5,888 nt of DNA from Verrucomicrobiota bacterium (GCA_003972865.1 QOAX01000142.1:1-5888); one strand, 5' to 3'; counted from the first letter of the stretch, positions 1 through 5,888 are shown. Numbers and translations: made by a program. The notes: generated by a model from the sequence alone, not told the origin.

Positions 1-173
1 GTATCGACACCTTGATGCTCCGTCGTCCGCCCGCCATACCCCGCAAGCAAAACCGGCCCTTTCGGCGTCACATCCACCTTCGCAACTCCCACCGACACAG
101 CTGCTCCACAAAGCGAACTTTTGAATGCCAGCGCGAAGCAAATGATCAGACTCAAACGAAAATAAATCATCAT
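1..173 (-). CDS. N-terminus of an exported neutral/alkaline ceramidase-like protein (cut by the window's left edge)
   Basis: The frame opens at ATG 171-173 and runs without a stop off the left edge, giving 57 residues. Residues 1-24 look like a signal peptide: an Arg at position 6, a hydrophobic stretch LSLIICFALAF, and a small-residue cleavage region LCGAA. The mature start, VGVAKVDVTPKGPVLLAGYG, matches the usual opening of the neutral/alkaline non-lysosomal ceramidase N-terminal family: a (V/A)G-x-A-x-x-D-(V/I)-TP strand followed by a GYG turn. Such proteins are common in Planctomycetota and Verrucomicrobiota, where the true substrate is usually unknown. A second ATG directly follows (168-170) and could be the real start; neither has a clear Shine-Dalgarno sequence. 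A gap of 253 bases separates it from the operon upstream, so it probably has its own promoter. The family call rests on only about 30 mature residues; zinc ligands and catalytic residues lie outside the window. Confidence 0.72.
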   Translation of the reverse strand, partial: MMIYFRLSLIICFALAFKSSLCGAAVSVGVAKVDVTPKGPVLLAGYGGRTTEHQGVD

Positions 174-426
174 CTTATTGTACTTTAAAGATTATGCCAA
201 ACCGGGATTCATGATTCGTGTGTTTTGATTGAGCCCGCAAGGTTTACTCTTTCATTTGGATCGTACTTGGTTTCGATCTTTTCAAGATTAAGTCAGAGTG
301 TTTCAGCTCTCATTCTTTTTAGAATGTAACCCTTTACAAAAACTTTTCCCCCAACAGGATTAGGCTTTAGCTGAGTTTCTTACAACCCGATAACTTCTCC
401 TTCGAAGCTTCATGTTGGGTACCGGC
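174..426. other. Intergenic region between the sulfatase/ThuA operon and the ceramidase-like gene
   Basis: This 253-base gap is visibly richer in A and T than the genes around it and holds no convincing open frame. Read on the minus strand it should contain the 3' end of the operon transcript and then the promoter of the ceramidase-like gene. A CATAAT hexamer (191-196, minus strand) lies 17 bases before the ATG and resembles a -10 box, but no good -35 box sits at the right distance. Short inverted repeats are present: a 6-bp stem with a TTTT loop at 311-326, and a 5-bp pair at 259-263/274-278. None is a textbook terminator or operator. Confidence 0.6.
350..419 (-). repeat. Wide inverted repeat just after the operon end, doubtful terminator
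   Basis: CCCAACA at 350-356 and TGTTGGG at 413-419 are exact reverse complements, 56 bases apart. Their outer edge lies 7 bases beyond the ThuA stop codon. On the minus-strand transcript the second arm is followed shortly by AAAAGTTTTTG, which contains a run of five T. A long-range stem ending the operon is conceivable. The loop is very large, however, and a 7-bp pair is expected by chance in a region of this size. Confidence 0.2.
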
Positions 427-1299
427 CTAGTCCAAGTTTGAGTGCATTTCTTCCTTGGTTGGTGTCTTGGATGGCACTCCATCCTTCGGAATCTCCACGT
501 TTGCAGTCCAGAGGATGGCATTAAGCATCAGTTTGCGATTGTCATCGTGCTGCCAGTTCATGTGCACGTGTCCGCCGGTAAAGCCAAATCCACGAGCGCC
601 GTCAGGGCGTTCGTAGGCCCATGCCACATGCTGGCTCTCACCGTTGGCCACCGCCTTGCGAACGGCGGGATTGCCACTACGCGCGCCGTCAGGACGCCTC
701 AGTGTCTTGGTCAGCGGCACGTCGGTGAGGATCGGTGTCACGCCCTTGAGATCCTTCACGAAGCGCATGTGATAGTACCACTCGTCGTTGACGCTGAAGG
801 GCTTCACCCCGTTCCATATTGGATGCTTCTGTGCCTTAAAGTTTGGCGTCCAGTGAGGGTTCACAGACCAATTGAGATCACAGAAACCGCCCATCCACTC
901 GAGGAACTTGTTGCCCGGGTCGCCCTTGATCGCCTCGGTGGCCCAGTGGATCATCACCACGCCGGTGCCCTTTTTCATAAGCGCATCGAACTGCTTTAGC
1001 TTCGGATTGAGCACATGCCCGCCGTGGCCGGTGCAGAAAATCACAATTGTGTCCGCGCCATTTAAGATCGATTCGTCCTTAGGGTATCCGTAATGCGGCA
1101 CCAAGACCGCCTCGATTGGCAGGCCCGATTCATTCAGCCCCTTGGCCAAAATCATGTTCCCGGCCCGATGTTCGTGTGCCAGTCGACCATGGCTCGGCTT
1201 GCCGGAAATGAATACCGCCTTCGCCTTATCGGCCGCTTCACTTGTTGCGCCCAGCACCAGTCCGCTCAACACACATAGATTGAGGATTAATTTCTTCAT
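427..1299 (-). CDS. Exported ThuA-like domain protein
   Basis: This 290-residue protein belongs to the ThuA-like (trehalose utilisation) family, which has a class I glutamine amidotransferase-like fold. ThuA acts in rhizobial trehalose/sucrose use through 3-keto sugars; for the secreted homologues of PVC bacteria the reaction is not established. Residues 1-22 form a signal peptide (KK, then a hydrophobic core, cleavage near SEA|AD). The domain then runs to about residue 270. It includes FISGKPSHG (30-38) with HEHRAG (42-47), an IVIFCTGHGGH strand-turn (85-95), GTGVVMIHWATE (111-122) at the usual nucleophile-elbow position, DEWYYHMRF (172-180), and GFTGGHVHMNW (239-249) before a closing helix. 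The tail after 270 is short, polar and rich in Lys and Thr. It is the last gene of the operon, 19 bases after the sulfatase. The ATG is supported by the start of the signal peptide and an AAGGAA site. The family is clear; the substrate is not. Confidence 0.9.
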   Translation of the reverse strand: MKKLILNLCVLSGLVLGATSEAADKAKAVFISGKPSHGRLAHEHRAGNMILAKGLNESGLPIEAVLVPHYGYPKDESILNGADTIVIFCTGHGGHVLNPKLKQFDALMKKGTGVVMIHWATEAIKGDPGNKFLEWMGGFCDLNWSVNPHWTPNFKAQKHPIWNGVKPFSVNDEWYYHMRFVKDLKGVTPILTDVPLTKTLRRPDGARSGNPAVRKAVANGESQHVAWAYERPDGARGFGFTGGHVHMNWQHDDNRKLMLNAILWTANVEIPKDGVPSKTPTKEEMHSNLD

Positions 1300-1307
1300 T
1301 TGTTTGG

Positions 1308-1317
1308 TTCCTTCTTC
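1308..1317 (-). promoter_or_regulatory. Ribosome binding site of the ThuA-like gene
   Basis: The minus strand reads GAAGAAGGAA here. Its AAGGAA core ends 8 bases before the ATG at 1297-1299, which is good spacing. It lies directly after the stop codon of the upstream sulfatase (1319-1321), so it fixes the start and suggests reinitiation within one transcript. Confidence 0.7.
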
Positions 1318-1318
1318 G

Positions 1319-3019
1319 TTATTCGACTTCCCATGGCCACGGCTTCACCCGCGCCCGCACAGCCCACTTTTCCCATTTGCCGGCGAGAGCCTTCACCTTG
1401 TCCGGATATTTATTAGCGAGATCGGTTTGTTCCGAGCGATCATTCTCCATGTCGTAGAGCTGCCACGGATGGAGCTTGGCGTTCCCTCCGGAATCACCAT
1501 AGCGCACCAATTTCCATTGGTCGTCACGGATGGCACCATTGAGGTGATGGTCAAAGTACAACGCGTCCGTGCGACTGAGATCCTTACCGCTAAAGGCTGG
1601 CTTCAGGCTAACGCCTTCCAGCGGTTGGATTTTGTTTCCTGCAAATTCCTTCGGATGCTTAATACCCGCAACATCCACGCAGGTGGCCATGAGATCGATG
1701 AGGTGTCCGGGCTGGCTCTCGAGCTTGCCGTTGTGCTCGGCGTTGAGGCCCTTGGGCCAATGGGCAATCAAAGGCGTGGAGATGCCGCCTTCGTGCGCAA
1801 AGTGTTTGTATTCGCGGAATGGTGTATTGGACACATTCGCCCAGCCTCGGCCCACACCGGTGAAGGTATCCTCTGCCCCTGCCATGGCGTCGGGCCCGTT
1901 TTTCACCGGGCGACCACCGCGCGTCTGCATCGGTGGCCAGATCTTGGTTTGAAGCCCGTCTCGGCCCAGTGCCTTATAATCCGTGCGGTACGGTCGATTC
2001 GGTTTGTAGCGGCCAAAACCCTCCGCGCACGCGCCGTTGTCCTGCAGATAAAAAATCAGCGTGTTGTCCAAGGTGCCCTGCCGCTCAAGTTCCGCCACAA
2101 TGCGGCCGATGCCCTGATCCATGTTATCGATCATCGCCGCATAGACCTCCATGTTACGAATATCCCATTCCTTGTTGGGCGCCTTTTCCCATTCATCAGA
2201 GCGTGCGGAAATTTTTAGATTCTTGTCGATTAACCCCAGCTTCTTCAACCGCTCAAACCGCGCGGCCCGCACCTTGGCAAAGCCGCCGTCATACATGCCC
2301 TTGTACTTCGCAATATCCTTGGGCAACGCATGCATCGGCCAGTGCGCAGTGGTGTAGGCCACGTAGAGAAACACTGGCTTATCCGGCGACTCTTTCGCGT
2401 GTTCCTGAAGAAACATCACCGCGTTGTCGCTAATGGCGTCGGTGTAATAGTAGGTCTTGGGCTGATATTTCTCGTCATTCACCGGCGTGATAAAGCTGTT
2501 TGCGCGGCACAAGGTGGCCGGATCATAGAAACTACCCGCGCCAATGATGGTACCGTAAAATTTTTCAAAGCCGCGCTGCAACGGCCAGTTGTTCTTGGGA
2601 CCCTGCGGCCGCGTATGCTTGGTGACATGCCACTTGCCGCTCATGTACCGGCGGTAACCGGCCACGCTTAGTGCCTCGGCAATCGTCACCACATCCCGGC
2701 CCAGTTCTCCACGGTAGCCGGGCAGTTTATTGTCCCCCGTCATCAAGCCGATACCAGCCTGATGCGGGTACATGCCTGTGAGCAACGAAGCTCGCGTGGG
2801 GCAACAGCGCGACGTGTTGTAAAACTGCGTAAATCGAATCCCATTTGTCGCCAGCCGATCAAGCGTCGGTGTCTTGATCTCGCTCCCGTAACAACCGATG
2901 TCCGAAAAACCCATGTCATCGGCCATGATCAGGACAATGTTCGGCCGCTTGGTTGCGTCAACCGCTGAAACCACCTGAGCAAATGTCATTACGAATAGAG
3001 TAAGGATCACTTTCTTCAT
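1319..3019 (-). CDS. Exported type I sulfatase, Pseudomonas-type arylsulfatase family
   Basis: This 566-residue enzyme should hydrolyse sulfate esters outside the cytoplasm using Ca2+ and formylglycine. Residues 1-19 are a signal peptide (KK, hydrophobic core, cleavage near VSA|VD). The sulfatase core begins at RPNIVLIMADD (25-35), with metal ligands D34 and D35. The signature CCPTRASLLTG (72-82) carries C72, the residue converted to formylglycine, with R76. Further active-site residues are K129 and H131 in GKWH, H226 in TTAHWP, D327-N328 in LQDNG, and K405 before HEGGISTPLIAHWP. All positions expected from the Pseudomonas aeruginosa arylsulfatase are therefore filled. The long stretch of about 335-400, containing TRGGRPV and GRGWANVSNTPFREYKH, is typical of this subfamily (it looks like SulfAtlas S1_4), as is the overall length. 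It lies 13 bases after the preceding sulfatase and 19 before the ThuA-like gene. The family is sure; the natural substrate, likely a sulfated glycan, is unknown. Confidence 0.95.
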   Translation of the reverse strand: MKKVILTLFVMTFAQVVSAVDATKRPNIVLIMADDMGFSDIGCYGSEIKTPTLDRLATNGIRFTQFYNTSRCCPTRASLLTGMYPHQAGIGLMTGDNKLPGYRGELGRDVVTIAEALSVAGYRRYMSGKWHVTKHTRPQGPKNNWPLQRGFEKFYGTIIGAGSFYDPATLCRANSFITPVNDEKYQPKTYYYTDAISDNAVMFLQEHAKESPDKPVFLYVAYTTAHWPMHALPKDIAKYKGMYDGGFAKVRAARFERLKKLGLIDKNLKISARSDEWEKAPNKEWDIRNMEVYAAMIDNMDQGIGRIVAELERQGTLDNTLIFYLQDNGACAEGFGRYKPNRPYRTDYKALGRDGLQTKIWPPMQTRGGRPVKNGPDAMAGAEDTFTGVGRGWANVSNTPFREYKHFAHEGGISTPLIAHWPKGLNAEHNGKLESQPGHLIDLMATCVDVAGIKHPKEFAGNKIQPLEGVSLKPAFSGKDLSRTDALYFDHHLNGAIRDDQWKLVRYGDSGGNAKLHPWQLYDMENDRSEQTDLANKYPDKVKALAGKWEKWAVRARVKPWPWEVE

Positions 3020-3027
3020 TCTGTCAT

Positions 3028-3034
3028 CCCCTTC
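3028..3034 (-). promoter_or_regulatory. Ribosome binding site of the 1319-3019 sulfatase
   Basis: The minus strand reads GAAGGGG, ending 8 bases before the ATG at 3017-3019. It overlaps the TGA stop codon of the upstream sulfatase (3033-3035), so ribosomes finishing that gene sit on the binding site of the next. This supports translational coupling. Confidence 0.65.
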
Positions 3035-4364
3035 ACTTTACCTCCATGATTTCCACCATCATTTGTTTCAATTTGGAGACGATCTCCGGGTGCTTTTCAG
3101 CGAGATTCTTCGTTTCCCCGATGTCCGCCTCCAAGTCGTAAAGCTCCTCGACCTCCTTTCGCTTGGTGTCACGGGCGTAGCCGTACACGTTGTGCTTGGC
3201 TTTTAGGTATTTCCACTTGCCCCTACGGATGCCGTTGTTGCGGTACACGAACGTCTCGCGGTTGCCTCTTGGATTTTTGCCAAGCAACAAATCTGTTTGG
3301 TCAACCCCATCGATCACCCGGTCATTGGGGACCTTGAAGCCGGCGAGATTGGCGAAGGTGGGCATGAAATCCAGCGTCGAAAAGATAGCCTTGGACTCGG
3401 CACCCGCCGCCACCTGGCCTGGCCAGCGGACGATGCAGGGAACGCGGTAGCCCGCCTCATAACAGGAACCCTTCCCGTCCCGCAGCGGCCCAGCCTCGCC
3501 CCAGAAGATCGACCCCTCCGGGTGGCCGTTCTTTTTGTTGGTGTAGGCGGGTTGATTCCACGGGCCGTTGTCGGAGGTGTAAATCACCAGCGTGTTGTCG
3601 CGCAGGCCCTGCTTGTCCAGCACGTCGAGCAAACGGCCGGTCTCGTAATCGAACTCCTCCACCACATCGCCGTACAGGTCGCCATTTGAGTTTCCGCGAA
3701 AACGCGGTGAAGCATCGATGATGGTATGCATCATCGTGTGCGCCACGTAGAGGACGAACGGCTTTCCCTTGTCGCGTTTGTTCTTGAGGAAATCGATAGC
3801 TTTGTTCGTATAAAGGCGGGTGAGACTGGCCATGTCGCTCGTCTTGCCGGCAGCTTGGTTGTTCTCATGAAATGCCACTGTGCCGCCGTCATTCGCCCCC
3901 AAAGTACCGAAGTAATAGTCAAAACCCTGTGCATTGGGCATGCGAGAAATGATTGGCTTGCGGTTGGAGACATCCCACTTACCGATGCAGGCCGTCTGGT
4001 AGCCGGCCTCGCGAATCAGTTCAGCAAAGGTAATTTCACTCGCCGGCATTCCCCAACCCTTGCTGCGGAAGGGGTAACGCCCTGTCAACAGCGCCGAGCG
4101 CGACGGCCCGCAGACCGATTGCGCATAAAAACTGGTGAACCTGGTTCCCTCCTTGGCCAACCGATCCATGCGCGGTGTCTTGTTCTTCTTGTTGCCGTAA
4201 CAGCCCAGATCCGCATAGCCCTGGTCGTCGGTGAAAATGATGAGGATGTTCGGCCGCACAGCATCGGCGTTGAGCGGAGAAACTGGGGCGAGGAATGCAA
4301 GGGCGAACATGACGACAAGAATCCTGCATTCTTTTATCCAGATACCTTGAGAGTTTGAGTTCAT
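3033..4364 (-). CDS. Exported type I sulfatase, arylsulfatase A-like, with Asp in place of an active-site His
   Basis: This 443-residue sulfatase has a signal peptide with an unusually long N-terminal part: polar residues 1-13, hydrophobic ILVVMFALAFLAPV (15-28), cleavage near ADA|V35. The core starts at RPNILIIFTDDQGYADLG with metal ligands D46 and D47. CGPSRSALLTG (85-95) holds the formylglycine cysteine C85 and R89. K129 is present, but the usual GKWH is GKWD, so the histidine that contacts formylglycine in arylsulfatase A (His125) is D131. The other expected residues remain: H209 in VAHTMMH, D265-N266 in TSDNG, and K298 in RDGKGSCYEAGYRVP. The C-terminal subdomain with GKWKYL and EELYDLEADIGETKNLA is complete. 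No clear Shine-Dalgarno sequence precedes the ATG, which lies 17 bases after the previous stop. An internal ATG (residue 19) would remove the charged part of the signal peptide and is less likely. Membership is sure; activity with D131 and the substrate are not. Confidence 0.93.
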   Translation of the reverse strand: MNSNSQGIWIKECRILVVMFALAFLAPVSPLNADAVRPNILIIFTDDQGYADLGCYGNKKNKTPRMDRLAKEGTRFTSFYAQSVCGPSRSALLTGRYPFRSKGWGMPASEITFAELIREAGYQTACIGKWDVSNRKPIISRMPNAQGFDYYFGTLGANDGGTVAFHENNQAAGKTSDMASLTRLYTNKAIDFLKNKRDKGKPFVLYVAHTMMHTIIDASPRFRGNSNGDLYGDVVEEFDYETGRLLDVLDKQGLRDNTLVIYTSDNGPWNQPAYTNKKNGHPEGSIFWGEAGPLRDGKGSCYEAGYRVPCIVRWPGQVAAGAESKAIFSTLDFMPTFANLAGFKVPNDRVIDGVDQTDLLLGKNPRGNRETFVYRNNGIRRGKWKYLKAKHNVYGYARDTKRKEVEELYDLEADIGETKNLAEKHPEIVSKLKQMMVEIMEVK

Positions 4365-4381
4365 GGTTTTGAAATCACGTG

Positions 4382-5803
4382 TTAGCGACTGGGGGATTTC
4401 GGAGCTCCGCCAAGGTAGGGAAACTTGTCGAAGTCGGGTCCCTTGCCAGTCACTCTAGGGTCATTTGTTTTTTCCAGTTCAGCAAAAAGATGCGCCTTTA
4501 ATTTTTTCACGGTCTCAGCATAGGCAGAATCGGCGGCGATATTCACCAGTTGATCGGGATCTTTCTTTAGATCGTATAATTCAGTGGCGGGGCGTTTTCC
4601 AAACGCCAGTTCATAGAGCCCGCGATGATGGGCGTCCTTATCCCGGTTCTCAACCATGTAGGTCTTAGTCGGACCATTGTCACAGTCGCTCAACCAAGCT
4701 CCCTTAATCGCCGCCTTTTGATAATTGGGAGTGCCCGCCGGCCAACGGTCGGGGCGAAAGTTGTGGAGATACAGAAAGTCGTGAGTCCGGATGGCTCGAG
4801 TCGGGTAGCCACCCATATCCTTCCCTTCCTGGCCCGGCACATGCCGTTCCTTGCCATGAAGTACGTAGCTTCGGTCGCTCTTGTCCTTGCCCACGAGGAG
4901 CGACAACAGGCTCCGACCGGAAACATTGCTTGGAACATCCAAATCTGCAGCCTGATAGAACGTCGGTGCCACATCGACGAGGCTTACGAAATCGTTCACC
5001 ACCGTTCCCGCTTTCACCTTCGACGGCCAACGAATTGCAAGCGGCACTCGGGCCCCACTGTCATAGTTGTTGCTCTTGCAGCGCGGGAATGGCATGCCGT
5101 GATCGCCCGTCATGACGACGATGGTGTTGTCGAGTTCACCGCTCTCCTCAAGCACCTTAATCGCGTCCCCAACCAAGCTGTCGAAACGTTGCACCTCAAA
5201 ATAATAATCCGCAACGTCGCTGCGGACTTCATTGGAATCCGGGAAATGTGCGAATAATTTAATTTTTGAAAGGTCCATCCCGCTTTTAACCCCCGAACCC
5301 TTGGCGTAACCGCGGTGTGGATCGGAACTGCCCAGCCAGTAACAGAACGGCTTGCCACTCTCCCTGTTCTTCATAAAGGCGCGGAAGTTTTTGTAGCGGG
5401 ATCCCGCTGGTTGACGGCCTTTCCTTTGGGTGCGGCCCGGCCCCCATCCTTTGCTGCTGACACCAGTCACGTAACCGGCCCTGGCCAATAGTTCGGGATA
5501 CGTGTCATACTTGTCAGGAAATACACTCCAGAGATTACCCGCACCTTCAAGTCGCCAATGCCATTGGCCAGTTAGGATGGCACCGCGCGACGGCGTGCAG
5601 GACGGCGATGACACGTAGGCGTGACGAAACAGTGCCCCCTCCTTGGCCAAACGATCGAAGGTCGGCGTCTTGACCACCGGATCACCGTACGAACCGGCAT
5701 GTGGCCAACCCCAGTCGTCAGCAATGGCAAAAAGGATGTTCGGCCGCTCAGCCGAATGCAGGGAACAGGCAAACAGAAAAATCAGCTGTGGCAAATATCT
5801 CAT
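4382..5803 (-). CDS. Exported type I sulfatase resembling N-sulfoglucosamine sulfohydrolase (heparan N-sulfatase-like)
   Basis: This 473-residue sulfatase has a short signal peptide (residues 1-18, cleavage near HSA|E) and begins its core at once with RPNILFAIADDWGWPHAG (metal ligands D29, D30). CTPSRGAILTG (69-79) carries formylglycine cysteine C69 and R73. The lysine motif reads SSKGWGPG: K118 is present, but W120 stands where most sulfatases have His. H163 in SSDPHRGY and D234-H235 in TGDHGMPFPRCKSNNYDSG follow; the GMPFP segment, with K243 as likely sulfate contact, resembles sulfamidase (SGSH). The tail, with DPRVTGKGPDFDKFPY, looks like a normal family ending, so the protein is complete. 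Members are probably SulfAtlas S1_8-like, acting on N- or O-sulfated sugars, but the specificity here is inferred only. It is the first recognised gene of the operon. A lipoprotein reading at C13 (LFAC) is possible but weak. Confidence 0.93.
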   Translation of the reverse strand: MRYLPQLIFLFACSLHSAERPNILFAIADDWGWPHAGSYGDPVVKTPTFDRLAKEGALFRHAYVSSPSCTPSRGAILTGQWHWRLEGAGNLWSVFPDKYDTYPELLARAGYVTGVSSKGWGPGRTQRKGRQPAGSRYKNFRAFMKNRESGKPFCYWLGSSDPHRGYAKGSGVKSGMDLSKIKLFAHFPDSNEVRSDVADYYFEVQRFDSLVGDAIKVLEESGELDNTIVVMTGDHGMPFPRCKSNNYDSGARVPLAIRWPSKVKAGTVVNDFVSLVDVAPTFYQAADLDVPSNVSGRSLLSLLVGKDKSDRSYVLHGKERHVPGQEGKDMGGYPTRAIRTHDFLYLHNFRPDRWPAGTPNYQKAAIKGAWLSDCDNGPTKTYMVENRDKDAHHRGLYELAFGKRPATELYDLKKDPDQLVNIAADSAYAETVKKLKAHLFAELEKTNDPRVTGKGPDFDKFPYLGGAPKSPSR

Positions 5804-5817
5804 GAGTGGCAGGCATT

Positions 5818-5823
5818 CTCCCC
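5818..5823 (-). promoter_or_regulatory. Possible ribosome binding site of the first sulfatase
   Basis: The minus strand reads GGGGAG, the only purine-rich stretch close to the start. It ends 14 bases before the ATG at 5801-5803, longer than ideal. It is closer to an out-of-frame ATG at 5814-5816, so its role is uncertain. Confidence 0.3.
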
Positions 5824-5835
5824 GCAGTCCCTTCG

Positions 5836-5888
5836 CTAAACCAGCACAAACCCTGGCTTCAGCGACAGATCGTTACTTTGGCGAAACC
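5836..5888 (-). CDS. Possible C-terminal tail of an upstream gene (cut by the right edge)
   Basis: One minus-strand frame enters at the right edge and stays open for 16 codons to a TAG at 5836-5838; its last residues read NDLSLKPGFVLV. The gap to the sulfatase start is 32 bases, in line with the short gaps of the operon, so this may be the end of another cotranscribed gene. The other two minus-strand frames stop earlier (TGA and TAA). The residues match no family I recognise, and 16 codons are too few to exclude chance. Confidence 0.3.
   Translation of the reverse strand, partial: FRQSNDLSLKPGFVLV

Larger units (their letters stand above)
427..5803 (-). other. Four-gene operon: three sulfatases and a ThuA-like protein
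   Basis: The four genes at 4382-5803, 3033-4364, 1319-3019 and 427-1299 all read on the minus strand, with gaps of 17, 13 and 19 bases. No terminator-like structure or room for a promoter lies between them. Two of the ribosome binding sites lie in or next to the stop codon of the preceding gene, which favours coupled translation. The operon promoter is not visible: it is either in the 85 bases right of 5803 or beyond the window. That all four products are secreted supports a shared extracytoplasmic task, most plausibly desulfation and processing of a sulfated glycan. Confidence 0.85.

Noticed and set aside
311..326. A perfect 6-bp hairpin, CATTCT-TTTT-AGAATG
   Set aside because: The stem is AT-rich and weak, lacks a following T tract on the minus strand, and lies far from either gene end. 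It is within chance for an AT-rich gap.
579..696. RPDGAR occurs twice in the ThuA-like protein (residues 202-207 and 231-236)
   Set aside because: The flanking residues differ and the DNA similarity is confined to the motif. This looks like coincidence or a local structural motif, not a duplication.
1142..2218. A 358-codon open frame on the plus strand
   Set aside because: It lies antisense to the 1319-3019 sulfatase and part of the ThuA-like gene, whose minus-strand products have clear family motifs throughout. The plus-strand translation is rich in Arg, His and Pro without recognisable domains, and arises from codon bias.
4625..5257. A 210-codon plus-strand frame inside the 4382-5803 sulfatase
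   Set aside because: It is fully antisense to conserved sulfatase sequence and has no domain, signal peptide or ribosome binding site of note. The similar frames at 442-999 and 3726-4358 were rejected for the same reason.
4382..5803. A lipoprotein signal at Cys13 of the first sulfatase
   Set aside because: The residues before the cysteine (L-F-A) fit the lipobox poorly, and a good signal peptidase I site (HSA) follows directly before the sulfatase core.
5748..5816. A 22-codon minus-strand frame (MPATHEIFATADF...) starting just before the first sulfatase
   Set aside because: It is closer to GGGGAG than the sulfatase ATG, but with only 2 bases of spacing, and it overlaps the signal-peptide region in another frame. 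It has no recognisable content.
1..5888. Mobile elements, CRISPR arrays, tRNA or rRNA genes, phage remnants
   Set aside because: No transposase or integrase coding, terminal inverted repeats, spaced direct repeats, or RNA-gene structure could be found on either strand.

Overview
The window suggests a bacterium of the PVC group, Planctomycetota or Verrucomicrobiota. This rests on gene content: three different exported type I sulfatases in tandem, an exported ThuA-domain protein and the start of an exported ceramidase-like protein. Such sets are typical of marine or aquatic degraders of sulfated polysaccharides in these phyla. The sequence alone does not decide between the two phyla. There is no RNA gene, CRISPR array, transposase or phage gene.

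All genes lie on the minus strand, so transcription runs from right to left. At the right edge (5836-5888) a short open frame may be the tail of an upstream gene. Three sulfatases follow: an N-sulfoglucosamine-sulfohydrolase-like one (4382-5803), an arylsulfatase A-like one (3033-4364) and a Pseudomonas-type arylsulfatase (1319-3019). A ThuA-like protein (427-1299) closes the set. Gaps between these four genes are 17, 13 and 19 bases, so they almost certainly form one operon. An AT-richer gap of 253 bases (174-426) then separates the operon from a gene cut by the left edge (1-173), whose N-terminus resembles neutral/alkaline ceramidase-type proteins.

All five recognised proteins start with a probable signal peptide, so the cassette works outside the cytoplasm. 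The likely theme is stepwise desulfation of a sulfated glycan or glycoconjugate by enzymes of differing specificity, with the ThuA-like protein acting on a released sugar. The substrate cannot be read from the window: no glycoside hydrolase, lyase, transporter or sulfatase-maturing enzyme is present.

The main oddity is in the active sites. All three sulfatases keep the formylglycine cysteine motif and metal-binding aspartates. Only the 1319-3019 enzyme keeps the histidine two residues after the catalytic lysine; the other two have Asp and Trp there. I see no evidence of an entirely new kind of system. The set looks like a polysaccharide-utilisation-type cassette with some atypical sulfatases.
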